Below are positions 54,209 to 64,000 of a stretch of 64,000 bases of DNA, piece after piece. The translations under genes were made by a program, and so were the position numbers. Numbering within the stretch: position 1 is the first letter of the stretch; each line of letters opens with the position of its first letter. The notes beneath the pieces were generated by a model. That model saw only the letters and a list, made by a program, of their open reading frames with translations, was not told the DNA's origin and made no database searches. This stretch comes from Rotaria sp. Silwood1 (lineage: Eukaryota > Rotifera > Eurotatoria > Philodinida > Philodinidae), in assembly GCA_905250075.1 (NCBI GenBank), contig CAJNOP010000347.1, positions 63,522-127,521 of the forward strand, given 5' to 3'.

Positions 54209-56937
54209 TTATTTTTTGCCACGTAAAAATTTACCATATGCAGATTTTGATTCAAATAAACTACGAATAGTTACAACTTGAATAATTGATACTATAATCA
54301 TAATAGATAAATGAATAATTGACCAAAAATTAACACGTTCAAAATTATTTTCAGCTATAACACGATCATGTACTTCAAAATTATTAAATGTTTTTTGATA
54401 ACGTTGAGCTGATTCCATATTATCCCAAATATGTTGAAAAACTTCCTAAAAATTGAAATAATTATGATATTTTAACATTTTGATTTTTCTCAAATTCAAA
54501 TTTCAATTGATATTAAATCAATTTAATATATGACATTGCTTTTTTTTTTAATCATTGAAAAAGTTTTAATAACATCTGTCAAGGTTAACTGATGAAAATA
54601 TGTTGATAACAAAAAACAAAACAAAACAAACTTTCATAGTTTATCAGATGAGTTTAACGTTATCATCAAATTTATTATATAATCAATTGTATGCCAACTT
54701 CGTTATGGGATATAATCAAGAGAGAGAAAAAAGTGAAAATGCCGTACTTTCAGACTATATCATAATTGGACATCAAATCTATTTCAAGTCTCTTATCGAC
54801 CTGTGTTACGTTATATTAACCAGAGTCCAGTCTGCGTAAGTCTATCTGACAATAAAGTCCAAATACTTCATTGTACTCACACTTTGGAAGTACAATGAAG
54901 TATTTGGTCTTTAGGGTGAGGGTGACTTACGTAAGCTGGACTCCGGCTAATATACAACGTAACACAGGTCGATAAGAGACTTGAAATAGATCTGATGCAC
55001 AATTATGATATAGTCTGGAAGTACAGCATTTTCGTCCTTGGATATACCGGTCTTTGAAGTTAGTTCCGGTGGAAGATGCTAAACTTCAGAAATTGTCTTT
55101 GAGTAGTACTAGATACTATAACGTGACTGAAAGATAGAATTACTCGTTTTGTTGGTGGATTTTCAAAAGCGTTTTCGTAAAATTTTGGATACTGAATGAA
55201 TTCTTTAACAGTAGATTTCAATCGATTAAAACTTATCAAATAAATTGATAGGAAATTTCATTGTATTCTTAAGTCTAATTTTGGATATTTTTACTTATGA
55301 TACTTTGATCGAGTTCAATCACATGAGTATTCAACAAAACTATAATGAATTCGTCTAGGTTACTAATTCAACGAAAGGTAACTATTATACATTTGAAAAA
55401 GAAAAAGAACATTCGCGAATATTTTTTTGAATAACTTTCGATAGAAACAAGATAAAGAACTGCGGGTTTTCATTATGATAAAGATCCAGGCACATAAATC
55501 TATCTTGATATTTGATTGGTCATCATTGGATCAATTAGATTATTCTTAGTAAATATTTTAAAAACCATAGTCCTAAACAACTTTTCGATTGACTTTGATT
55601 GTTAATATAATCAATAGGTACGAAAAAAACTATTTTGTTTCGATCTATACAAGACCAAGATTGCTAACTTGTTATAAAGATTTCCTTAAAATCCTCGATT
55701 GTAGCCAATAGATCTGAAGTTACGATACTGACGAGGGAACATTCCCAAGTGTCACATCGCTTTTAAATCGAGAGTATGAGCATCATGTAGATCCTAATGA
55801 TTTGCATTTTTACGATAGTTTTAAACACAAAACTGTGGTCCTGCTCAGAAACACCAGGAAAACGAAGTTTCGAATTTTGACTTGAAGCTTTGCACAGAGA
55901 CAAGTTTCAATGAGAATAGTTTACTGTGAAAGTTTCAGGTCTTTTGGTTGTTTCTATCTAAGATACAGCTATGGTAAATGCATGCTTCTATATACCAACG
56001 AATTCCGATGTTCTTACTTTAGCTTAGGAGCAATTAAAAGATCTGAAACTTTCGTAATAAACTATTCTCATTGAAGCCTGTCTCTATACAAAGTTTCAAA
56101 TAAATCGAAATTCGAAACTCAGTTTTCCTAATGTTCCTGAGGGAAGCTACTGCTTTGTCTCGTAAAAATGCGATATCTCGATAGCAATAAGCTAGCAGTA
56201 CGAACTCTTTCCATGGTATTTATAGATTATTAGGGTTTACATGGCGCTTATACCTTCGGCTGAAAAGCGATGTGACACTTGGAAATGTTTTCTCATGAGT
56301 CGAATAACGATAATTTCTATATTTTCAAAGTTTTATAATCTGTCGCTATACATCATAATAAGTCTAGAGTGTTATTCACGAACTGCTATGATCAATCAAA
56401 AATCTCTTTGCTATCCTATGAAGTATGAATAATTCGATATGCATATATATAAATTCGAATAAACCTTACTTTAAAATGATCAATTTTACTTTGTAAATCA
56501 CCAAGATCATCTTGACCAACATCTTTCATCCATGATTCAGTTGTATGATCATATTCACTATTTCCATGTTCATCAATAAGTCTTAAACTAAAATAAACTT
56601 GTTTTTGATTAAAACGTGATATTGTATTATCAAAACAAAAACGATATTCTCCTGTTTCTTCTAATTTTAATGTTTGATGACCATCACGTTTTTTATAATC
56701 AGATTGTAAAACACGATTTGTTGGTGAATAAAACCAATAATTTATATCAATATCACCACCAGCTATTACTTCATATTCAATTTCAGCTGTTTTACCTGTT
56801 GTTAATATTTGATGAAAACATTCACGTTGATTAGCTGGTACAAGTATAGTTAATTCAATATCAATTGTATATATTGGAATTATTAATATAGTTAAAATAA
56901 ATAAAATAATAATATGTATATTAAATTTATAAAACAT
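54209..56937 (-). CDS. TMED/p24 family cargo receptor, TMED1/5-like (234 aa, 2 exons)
   Basis: Exons 56470-56937 and 54209-54445 sum to 705 nt. It starts MFYKFNIHIIILFILTILII, a signal peptide cleaved near residue 24, followed by a GOLD domain with the conserved Cys pair (NQRECFHQIL and GEYRFCFDN), a coiled-coil region, a single membrane helix (FWSIIHLSIMIIVSIIQVV) and a cytoplasmic tail TIRSLFESKSAYGKFLRGKK. The RVNFWSxxxLxxMxxVSxIQV block is closest to the gamma subfamily (TMED1/5/7). p24 proteins cycle between ER and Golgi and select cargo; the Phe in the tail fits COPII binding. The basic end (RGKK) is not a textbook KKxx signal. The start is 27 bp after the NOP9 stop. The 2.0-kb intron contains foldback elements. 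Confidence 0.92.
54736..55036. mobile_element. Palindromic element in the TMED intron
   Basis: The left arm (CGTACTTTCAGACTATATCA ... CGACCTGTGTTACGTTATAT) and right arm (ACAACGTAACACAGGTCGAT ... TGATATAGTCTGGAAGTAC) are near-inverse, around a short hairpin centred near 54890 (CAAATACTTCATTGTAC and its complement). A one-armed relic is at 32610-32700. Confidence 0.82.
55722..56290. mobile_element. Foldback palindrome of the GACGAGGGAA family
   Basis: The left arm starts CTGACGAGGGAACATTCCCA and AGTGTCACATCGCTTTT. The right arm ends AAAAGCGATGTGACACTTGG then AAATGTTTTCTCATGAG. It is closely related to the element at 58160-58736. It lies in the TMED intron. Confidence 0.82.
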
Positions 56938-56961
56938 CTAGAAACACAAAAACAATTATTT
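56938..56961 (-). promoter_or_regulatory. Candidate trans-splice acceptor between NOP9 and TMED
   Basis: The whole 27-bp spacer reads, on the minus strand, an A/T stretch then TTGTTTTTGTGTTTCTAG directly followed by the TMED ATG. This is a strong polypyrimidine-AG 3' splice site with no room for a promoter or a complete intron, so spliced-leader addition to a shared transcript is the simplest explanation. Confidence 0.6.
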
Positions 56962-56964
56962 ATT

Positions 56965-59900
56965 TTATAGTTTTTTTTTTTTCTTTTTCTTATTCTTATT
57001 ATCATCTAAATCATCAAGTAAAGCATGTTTTTTAATTGTTATTTCAATATTTCGTTTCCATTGTTCTGGTCTTGAACAATATGCTGTTAAATTCATTTCA
57101 TATGTTATATATTTTGCATATATATGTGAACGAAGTAATTGTAAATCATTTGACATATTTTTAACCATTTGAAGTTTTTGTTCAATTGTTTGAGCATTTT
57201 TCCATAATTGTGTTATAAACCAACAAGCATATTTATCACAAGACATTTTTGTATAAAATTTATCAAGTTTATTATAGAAATTTTTTTCTCGAATTAAAGG
57301 CCATAAATTTGATTTAAGTATTAATTGACAAAGTAAATATGAACCATTTGGATGACATGCTATTGTTGATATTTGTTCACCAGTTAAAGAAATAAATGAT
57401 TGATATGTTAATTTATCAATTTTTTTAGCACGAAGAAGTGCTTGAACAATAAGTGAACCTTCTTTTGTTATTAATTGATTTTCAGAATTTTCTAAATTTA
57501 TTTATATTTAATCAACTACATATATTTTTAATTTGATTCTCGATCACAAAAGAACGAAATCTGAATTTCATGTTATTGCGTAAGTAAGAGATACTGAGAT
57601 TTCACCTATATTAAGCTGTTCCTCTGATTATGCGATTAGTTACTTATTATTGTCAATTTTTCAAAACAATACTATGAACTCATTCGGAAATAAGAGAGAA
57701 ACTAATTTTTCAATTTCGACTTGAACAAAGAAACAAATATGAACAAAACCATTTGATCTATTTCTGTTCTAAAATGAGAATATCGAATCTTTGGTTGTAT
57801 ATCAGCAGTGTCACAAAACACTATTTTTGTTAAGATTTATTTCTATGCTAAGTTTCAAACGCAACTCAAAAGTAACTAATCAATTGACGGACTTCCCTCA
57901 TTAGAAACATCAGAAAAAAAAAAAACTTATTTTTCAATTTATTATCGCTATTTCTATTCTAAGATACAACTATGGTAATAGCGTGTTCTTTATAAATTAC
58001 ATTCTTAATTGAACATCACAAAATTTGAAACTTTCATAATAAACTACTCTCATTAACATCTGTTTCTATGCAAAAAATTTCAAGTCGAAAATAAGATCGT
58101 CTTTTAAAAACTAGCATAAAAGTACTGTACCTCCGCAGCAATGAGTCAACAAGGGGTATCATTCGAGATGAGAACATTCCTAACTGTCACATCGCTTTTG
58201 AGTCAAGCGTATGCGCCTCATGTAGACCCTAATGGTCTATGAATACTCTGAAAAAAGTTCGTGTCGCTAGCTTATTACTACCGAGATATTGCATTTTTAC
58301 TGTATGTTTAAGAAAAATAGCTGTGGTCCCCTCAGGAAAACTGAGTTTCGAATTGTGACTTGAAACTTTGCACAGAGACAAGCCTCAATGAGAATAGTTT
58401 ATTGTAAGAGTTTACAGCTATGGTAAAATCGTTTATATACACCAACAGATTCCGAGGTTTTTAAAATCAAAAGATCTGAAACTTTCACAATAAACTATTC
58501 TCATTGAGACTTGTCTCTATGCAATGTTTCAAGTCAAAATTTGAAGCTCAGTTTTCCTGAGGAGGACTACAGCTGTTTTTCTTAAATATACAGTAAAAAT
58601 GCAATATCTCGGCAATAATAAGCTAGCGGCACGAATTTTTTTCAAAGTATTCATAGACTATTATGGTCTACATGATGCACATACGCTTTACTCAAAAGCG
58701 ATATGACAGTTAGGAATGTTTCCTCGTCAGCCATTACATAGGACCTGTGAAAACCACTCATTTATCTAGTGGATGGGCAGTGCCCTGTTGAAATTTCGAT
58801 TCGCTCACTTGGGAAACGAAATCTAGAATCAAAAAAGAAACTGAACAAACGAAATTTTAAAGAAAATTTGGTTTGCCTAATTTATAAATAAATACCATAT
58901 CAAAAGTCGAGTATAAAGTGTTTATATAAACGAACGGTCATATACAACAAATTCCACAACGAATGGTTTTTTTTATCGTATAAGAACGTCTCCAATAAGA
59001 ATCGGTTCTCCTTGGTAAATAATGCGTTCTTTTTTTTTTAACTAAGACCGTGTTCGAATCTGTTCTTATGAGACATGTTCCGCATCGATGAAATCTATTC
59101 GAATGTGTTCTATACATTAGCGCTCAGCTTTTATCAAAACACGTTTTGTTTCTTCGTAAAAAAAAAAAAACCTATTCTCACATCCAACGAATACGTTCTA
59201 ATCGCACGCAAAGGACGTACTTTGCATAGGATAGAAAAGAATTCTTCTAAATCATAAAGTTTTAATTGAAAATTAATCTAATTGAAATTACCTGCTCGTA
59301 ATTTTAATAAACAAGGAATAAAATTATTAATATTATTTTCACTATTATTAATAAATTTATTTAAATGTTGAATAAATTCTTCATAATGACAATGAAATCT
59401 TTCACATATACGTATAAATGTAATTAATAAATGTATATGACTTTTTTGAATAAAATTTTCAAATCTTTGTTTATTAATCATTAATTGATAAATATTTTCA
59501 AGTAATTCTTTATTATTTAATGTTAATAATAAATGTTTAAAAAAAAAATTTCCAATTGAATGTAAATAAAATTTATCAATATTATTTATAAATATTATAT
59601 AAAGATTTTCATCACGTTGTTTTGATGAAAATTCTAATATAACTTCAAATATATATGATGAATGTTTATCTAATAAATATTCAATATTTAAATTTTTATA
59701 ATATTTTTTATATATTCTATTTAATAATTTATGATAATATTCATTATATAAATAACCACATGTACGAAGTAATATTGAATAAACAAATTCATTATAATTA
59801 TTTGTTTTATTAATTAATTTTCCTAATTTTTTTAATTTTTCTTTTATATTCCATTCTGATGATAATTGAATATATTTTTTTTCATTTTCACCACCATCAA

Positions 59901-60387
59901 TTAATTCTTCATATTCATTATCATTATTAGATGGTATTAATGGATGAAGAAATGATATTGTTGATGCAATTATATGACTTGTACCAGTTTCTTGTATATA
60001 ATCATTAAAATTTTCACATATACATTCAAATAAATGATTATATCCTAAAAGAATTTGTTCATTATCAATAGATAATATATTTGGTAAATAAATAAAAAGT
60101 TTTTCTAATATAAAACATGCTGAACGATCACGTATAATATCATCAATATTTTCTGTTGTTAAACGTTGAAATAATATTGTTAATAATGAATATGATGTAA
60201 TATATGGTAAAAAATTTTCTAATTCACGTGAACATGTTTTTATTATTTTAATTGTATCTGTAGTATTTGATAATAATTCTTCAAATACTTTATTTGATAA
60301 ATTAGAACGATCTTCATTTGATGAACATTGTTGAAATAGATTATAAGATTCTTTATAATATTTTGTATTTGATGATAATGCTGACAT
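56965..60387 (-). CDS. NOP9: Nucleolar protein 9 homologue (Pumilio-repeat, 540 aa, 2 exons)
   Basis: Exons 59292-60387 and 56965-57491 sum to 1623 nt. The protein is a string of Pumilio-type helical repeats; visible core segments include SACFILEKLF, TSHIIASTISF, SSYIFEVILEFSS, GSLIVQALLRAKK, GSYLLCQLILKS and CDKYACWFITQLW. The C-terminus has LRSHIYAKYITYEMNLTAYC and RPEQWKR, then a KKHALLDDLDDNK segment and a poly-Lys tail, the arrangement of NOP9, a U-shaped Pumilio protein known to bind 20S/18S pre-rRNA in the nucleolus. The poly-Lys end fits nucleolar targeting. Length is slightly short of human NOP9. The minus strand has TCTATTTTAG ending 1 bp before the ATG, another acceptor-like site. 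The 1.8-kb intron contains foldback elements. Confidence 0.85.
58160..58736. mobile_element. Foldback palindrome in the NOP9 intron
   Basis: The left arm (GAACATTCCTAACTGTCACA then TCGCTTTTGAGTCAAGCGTA) is inverted at the right end (TACGCTTTACTCAAAAGCGA then TATGACAGTTAGGAATGTTT, then CCTCGTCAG). It shares the CTGACGAGG terminus. A related degraded stretch lies at about 57830-58120. Confidence 0.82.
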
Positions 60388-60987
60388 TCTAAAATAGATT
60401 AGAAATCGTTAATTTTATTATCAATTAGAAAGAAAAAAAAAACATGTTATATGTAATACCTTCCATATTTAACCAATTTATTATTTTAGGAATATAGCAA
60501 AAAAAAACAGTAATATATTTATACATTTTTTGTTTCGAAAGATAACGCTAGTTGATCATTAATAGATTATATATGAGAGATATTCATTATAATTAATATA
60601 TATATATTAGATAAAAATTATTTAATATAAATATGAAATATATTGATTTTGATTATTTAGAATAAGATATTTTTATGATTAAGTAATATTTGACATCGAC
60701 TTTTAACGACATCTCATGATAACAGAAGTTTCAATTTAAGTCTTTTTCAGATGGGTTGGTTATGTTACATCAATTTGTATCTCTGGTTACGTTTCATATC
60801 ATTAGATTACGTACTTCTACAAAGTAGAAATGAAGTAGCGGTTCAAACAGACCGTCTGATTGCTTTTTTTTTGCTAAATTTTCAATAAAATATTGTATTT
60901 TTTGAGCAGAAAATGTAGATATCATAATATAATATGAAAAATCTTTGCCCTGGAAGATGAAAAAATGATTTTTTTTCTTTAATCAGT
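60388..60987. other. Upstream region of NOP9
   Basis: 600 bp of AT-rich DNA between the NOP9 start and the next foldback element, with no gene visible. Apart from the acceptor-like AG at 60389-60390 I see no clear regulatory motif. Confidence 0.45.
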
Positions 60988-61859
60988 TGACTCACGAGGG
61001 AAAGTCCCCAAGTGATTCATCGCTTTTGGCTCCATATTTTGCCCATAAATAGGGGTCTTGTAGACTAGAAAAAGCCTAAGAGGATATGGGCCCATATTGC
61101 GATTTGACTGAGATTTGAAGTTTTACCCAAAATTTCCTGTGGGACCTTGATTTTCCAGCAAAATCATATTTTCGAATTTTGAGCTGAAACTTTGCCCAGA
61201 CAAAGTTCTCAATTAGACTAACTTGTAAAAAAGATTTCAGTACTTTTGGACATAATATTACTGATTTTCAAAGTATTCATGTTTTATACAATACCCACAG
61301 AAAAATTTGTCAAGAAAAAACCGCGAAAGTCAGACCGTTTATGCGGTTTTTGAAACCGGCGAAAACCGCGGTTTGCAAATCCTGCAGTGAGAACTGCGGT
61401 CGGGGCTGAGTTTTTGCAGGTCTAACCGCGTTTTTTTCTGTTCTCACCGCAATATTACAAACCGCGGTTTCAACCGATTTTTAAAAGACGCATAAATGGT
61501 CTGACTTTCGCGATTTTTTTCGGAAGAATTTTTCCGTGGGTATCAATCGAAAAGCGCCTGTATTTTGGAAAATTCATATGCCAGTAATACTATGTCCAAA
61601 AGTACTGAAATTTTTTTTTACAAGCTAGTCTAATCGAGGACTTTATCTGGGCAAAGTTTCAGCTCAAAATTCGAAAATATGATTTTGATGAAAAATCAAG
61701 GTCCCACAGGAAATTTTGGGTAAAAATTCAATATCTCAGCCAAATCACAATATGGGCCCATATCCTCTTAGACTTTTTCTAGTCTACAAGACCCTTACTT
61801 ATGGACAAAATATGGAGCCAAAAGCGGTGAATCACTTGGGGACCTTCCCTCGTCAGTCA
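60988..61859. mobile_element. 872-bp foldback element of the GACGAGGGAA family
   Basis: The left end is TGACTCACGAGGGAAAGTCC then CCAAGTG. The right end is CACTTGGGGACCTTCCCTCG then TCAGTCA. The arms pair for about 300 bp, with TTTTGCCCATAAATAGGG-type internal blocks. The centre is occupied by a second element (61291-61542). Arm similarity is high, so it looks comparatively young. Confidence 0.88.
61291..61542. mobile_element. Element with ACCGCGGTTT repeats nested at the centre of a palindrome
   Basis: The ends ATACCCACAGAAAAATT and AATTTTTCCGTGGGTAT are near inverses. The interior is unusually GC-rich, with repeated AACCGCGGTTT-type units and AAGTCAGACC...GGTCTGACTT pairing. The target duplication is unclear. 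Confidence 0.65.
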
Positions 61860-62968
61860 CAATCATACTTACTCATTGTTCATTTATTTCTTTAGTTTAA
61901 TTTTTACTCAAAAACAGAGTTTGTTTTTTGTTTTTTATAAATGTTAATATTATCTTTTTTGTCTTTACCCAACAGTTACATACTGTATTAAACCAATAGA
62001 TCTTTCATTTAATCATGTTATTTTGATATCTGTAACTTCCTTGTTTTTTGTATAAAAATAGTTTTCTATTTTCACTTAATTATTATCCTAATATTAGTAT
62101 GTAAAAAAAAAAGGACACAGATCTGAACAGGCAGGCAGGTCAGGTCAATGAAAACTAGGCCTGATTGGATCTCTGATAAGAAATCTGGACAACGTGTTAG
62201 ACACTGAATGCAAAAACTCGGAAAAAAAGAGCATTTCATATATCTCCGCGGTGATTATTCAATTCCGAATAATAAGAAAATTTCATTGAGAATATCAAAG
62301 TCCATGTCGATCGAATTCGAGTTCAAAAATGTTGGACCCGTTGGGCTCTACCGATCGGTAAATGTTGACCTACTCCTAACTGATTGGTTAATTTAGTGAA
62401 ACTTCAAATGTTTTGAAAATGTTTAATATGTAATTTTTTATTAAAACTTAACAATACAAAAGAATATTGATATATTGAACTATGTTTATTAGTTCTTTTC
62501 GTATTTGAATGTCAGAAAAGCTATATACGATTTTGTTATTGATAAAAGTAATTTAATCATGAGAGTTTTTCGATTTTTTTTTCTAAAATCCAATATTATT
62601 CAATGAAGGAAATTGAATTTAATTGAAGACATATTGTTCTAAGAATATCACTTTTTTTCTTCTATTTCTCGATAATGACATAAATCAGAAATGAAACTGT
62701 TCTCATATTTTGACGACCGATAACTGTTTCATCTATCATAAATAATAATGAATGGTGATTTTTTTTTTTAACTTTCGAATAATTGATTATAATGAAGTGT
62801 GACTGAAACATATTTACTCATTTTTTTTTTCTTTCGATATGAATGATCATTTTTCCCTCGACTGAAGGGAGGATGATACGGAAAAAACTTAAAAGCGTTT
62901 GTGGCGGGCGGACTTTGTGCCAGGTCAAAAGAACACAAAGGTCAAAAAACATCAAGGATGATTTTTTC

Positions 62969-63180
62969 TTATAAAGATTGACGAAAATAAATCGGGGTCG
63001 GATAATCCGAATCTGAAGTTAATTTTTCAAAATTTTGAATTGAGTTTTTTAGGTTAAGAAAAGATTTTTTTCAGAAAATAACGAAATTTTATAAAGGTTG
63101 ACGGAAGTAAATTGGGGTCGGAGAATTCAAATCTGAAGTCAATTTCTGAAAAGCTTGATTAGTTATTTGTTTGAAAAAAG
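62969..63180. repeat. Tandem repeat, two diverged 120-bp copies
   Basis: TTATAAAGATTGACGAAAAT with AATCGGGGTCGGA and AATCTGAAGT at 62969 recurs as TTATAAAGGTTGACGGAAGT with AATTGGGGTCGGA and AATCTGAAGT at 63089. The period is 120 bp. Confidence 0.8.
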
Positions 63181-63584
63181 ATCATAATTTTCTCTCGAAA
63201 TTATTGTCTAAGAAAAAAAAACAATTCTCTGGGAAAAAGTCATTTGGAAGAAAAGAAACTCAAAATGTGGGAAACCCTTCTGCATTGTGAAAATTTGTGA
63301 CTGCTGTTTAGTTGTGGTGCCCTCTTTACAGTATCGTTGTAGACGTGGGTCGGAGTATGACCTGTTGGAGTGTGTATGTCAGTAAGTCGTAGTATGGTAA
63401 GCCAGTGTTTACATACCACTGGGACCCAATCTTAGGTACATGAGATTGAGCGATTCTTGTTTATTCACAATGGTTTCTGAGTTGAATAGCTTTTTCTGCA
63501 GACTCTGCTTAGGTCGAAAGGAGTAGGATCAAAAGAATCTCGTAAGTGAAGTTACGGCCTGTAGGGTGAATGCAGAATAACCAA

Positions 63585-63594
63585 NNNNNNNNNN
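63585..63594. other. Assembly gap (10 N) between identical 11-mers
   Basis: AGAATAACCAA occurs immediately on both sides of ten N, and again at about 63750. The gap may join overlapping ends and create a false duplication. Confidence 0.9.
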
Positions 63595-64000
63595 AGAATA
63601 ACCAATGATTGTTTTAATTTGTGCAAATAATGCAGCGAGTGAGTATGAGCAGGATCTGACAGAAGTGGTGACGAACGATTGGCGAATAATATTGCAAACG
63701 TATTCTGATATTGTTTAATAAAAGATCTATGTGAAACCTATATGTATCAAGAATAACCAATTAAGATTCCCCCAAATCAGAAACCCTAATAAAACTCTAA
63801 CGTATTGGCCAAACAATCAGGGTAAAGAAATTAGGAATGAATAAGAGGGAAAGTGTCGGTTCGGAACAGCTCATCCGGAGCAATCCCGTTCTAAACTCAA
63901 CAATTTTTCTAACTAAGAGTAATCTGACATTCGATAGGGTTTAAGTAAAAAGAAGCATCTCATGGGAAAAGAAGGTCAGACGTAGCAGCAGCTAGCCGCG

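Larger units (their letters stand above)
61860..64000. other. Right end of the window, no gene identified
   Basis: From about 62850 the base composition becomes less AT-rich, with a two-copy 120-bp tandem repeat and an assembly gap. No open frame longer than about 60 codons is convincing on either strand. The sequence near 63300-64000 could be the edge of a retrotransposon or a non-coding exon region, but I see no diagnostic motif. Confidence 0.4.

Noticed and set aside
62208..62396. Plus-strand open frame of 62 codons near the right end
   Set aside because: No domain, no splice context and no similarity I recognise; its length is expected by chance in this less AT-rich patch.

Overview
The window is nuclear DNA from a small animal. 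Every recognisable gene is eukaryotic, with GT-AG introns, and several families are animal-specific (RNF38/44-type RING, PAX paired-domain sequence, Rab11-FIP3/4, NHERF). The DNA is very AT-rich and full of A/T homopolymers. Most introns are about 45-75 bp; a minority are 1-2 kb and carry repeat elements. Style of genes, short introns, close same-strand gene pairs with splice-acceptor-like sites just before the ATG, and many palindromic elements suggest a rotifer, probably bdelloid. That assignment is inference.

Layout. All genes but one lie on the minus strand. From low to high coordinate: the 5' end of an unidentified gene (1-81); DDX41 helicase (187-5934); a gene joining the C-terminal (RED) half of a PAX paired domain to a RING-H2 finger (6181-7897); an RNF38/44-like RING-H2 ligase (8889-10468); an unidentified basic protein with a one-base frameshift (12062-16043); a small protein with a possible beta-trefoil and a C-terminal PPxY motif (16400-19300); a Rab11-FIP3/4 homologue with two alternative last exons for the Rab11-binding domain (20068-26052); a repeat-rich gene-poor stretch (26053-31781); an AUR1-like PAP2 enzyme (31782-36697); an unidentified possibly RNA-binding protein (38940-40657); a transposon-rich stretch (40658-46604); DRG1 GTPase (46605-48302); an unidentified intronless plus-strand gene (49167-50321); a one-PDZ NHERF (50956-52933); a TMED/p24 cargo receptor (54209-56937); NOP9 (56965-60387); and a repeat-rich right end (60388-64000).

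Genes working together. NOP9 and TMED are 27 bp apart on one strand, with a polypyrimidine-TTTCTAG directly before the TMED ATG. DDX41 and the next gene are 105 bp apart with TATTTCAG 12 bp before the ATG. These look like operon-type pairs resolved by spliced-leader trans-splicing.

Mobile DNA. No intact transposase was seen. There are many short non-autonomous elements: several hAT-type MITEs with exact or near-exact 8-bp target duplications, and large foldback palindromes of 0.3-1.0 kb, several sharing the terminal motif GACGAGGGAA. Elements are nested in one another and account for most long introns. Three runs of N are assembly gaps.

The most interesting items are the PAX-RED/RING-H2 protein and the alternative Rab11-binding exon of the FIP3/4 gene, which is exactly one heptad shorter than the main one.
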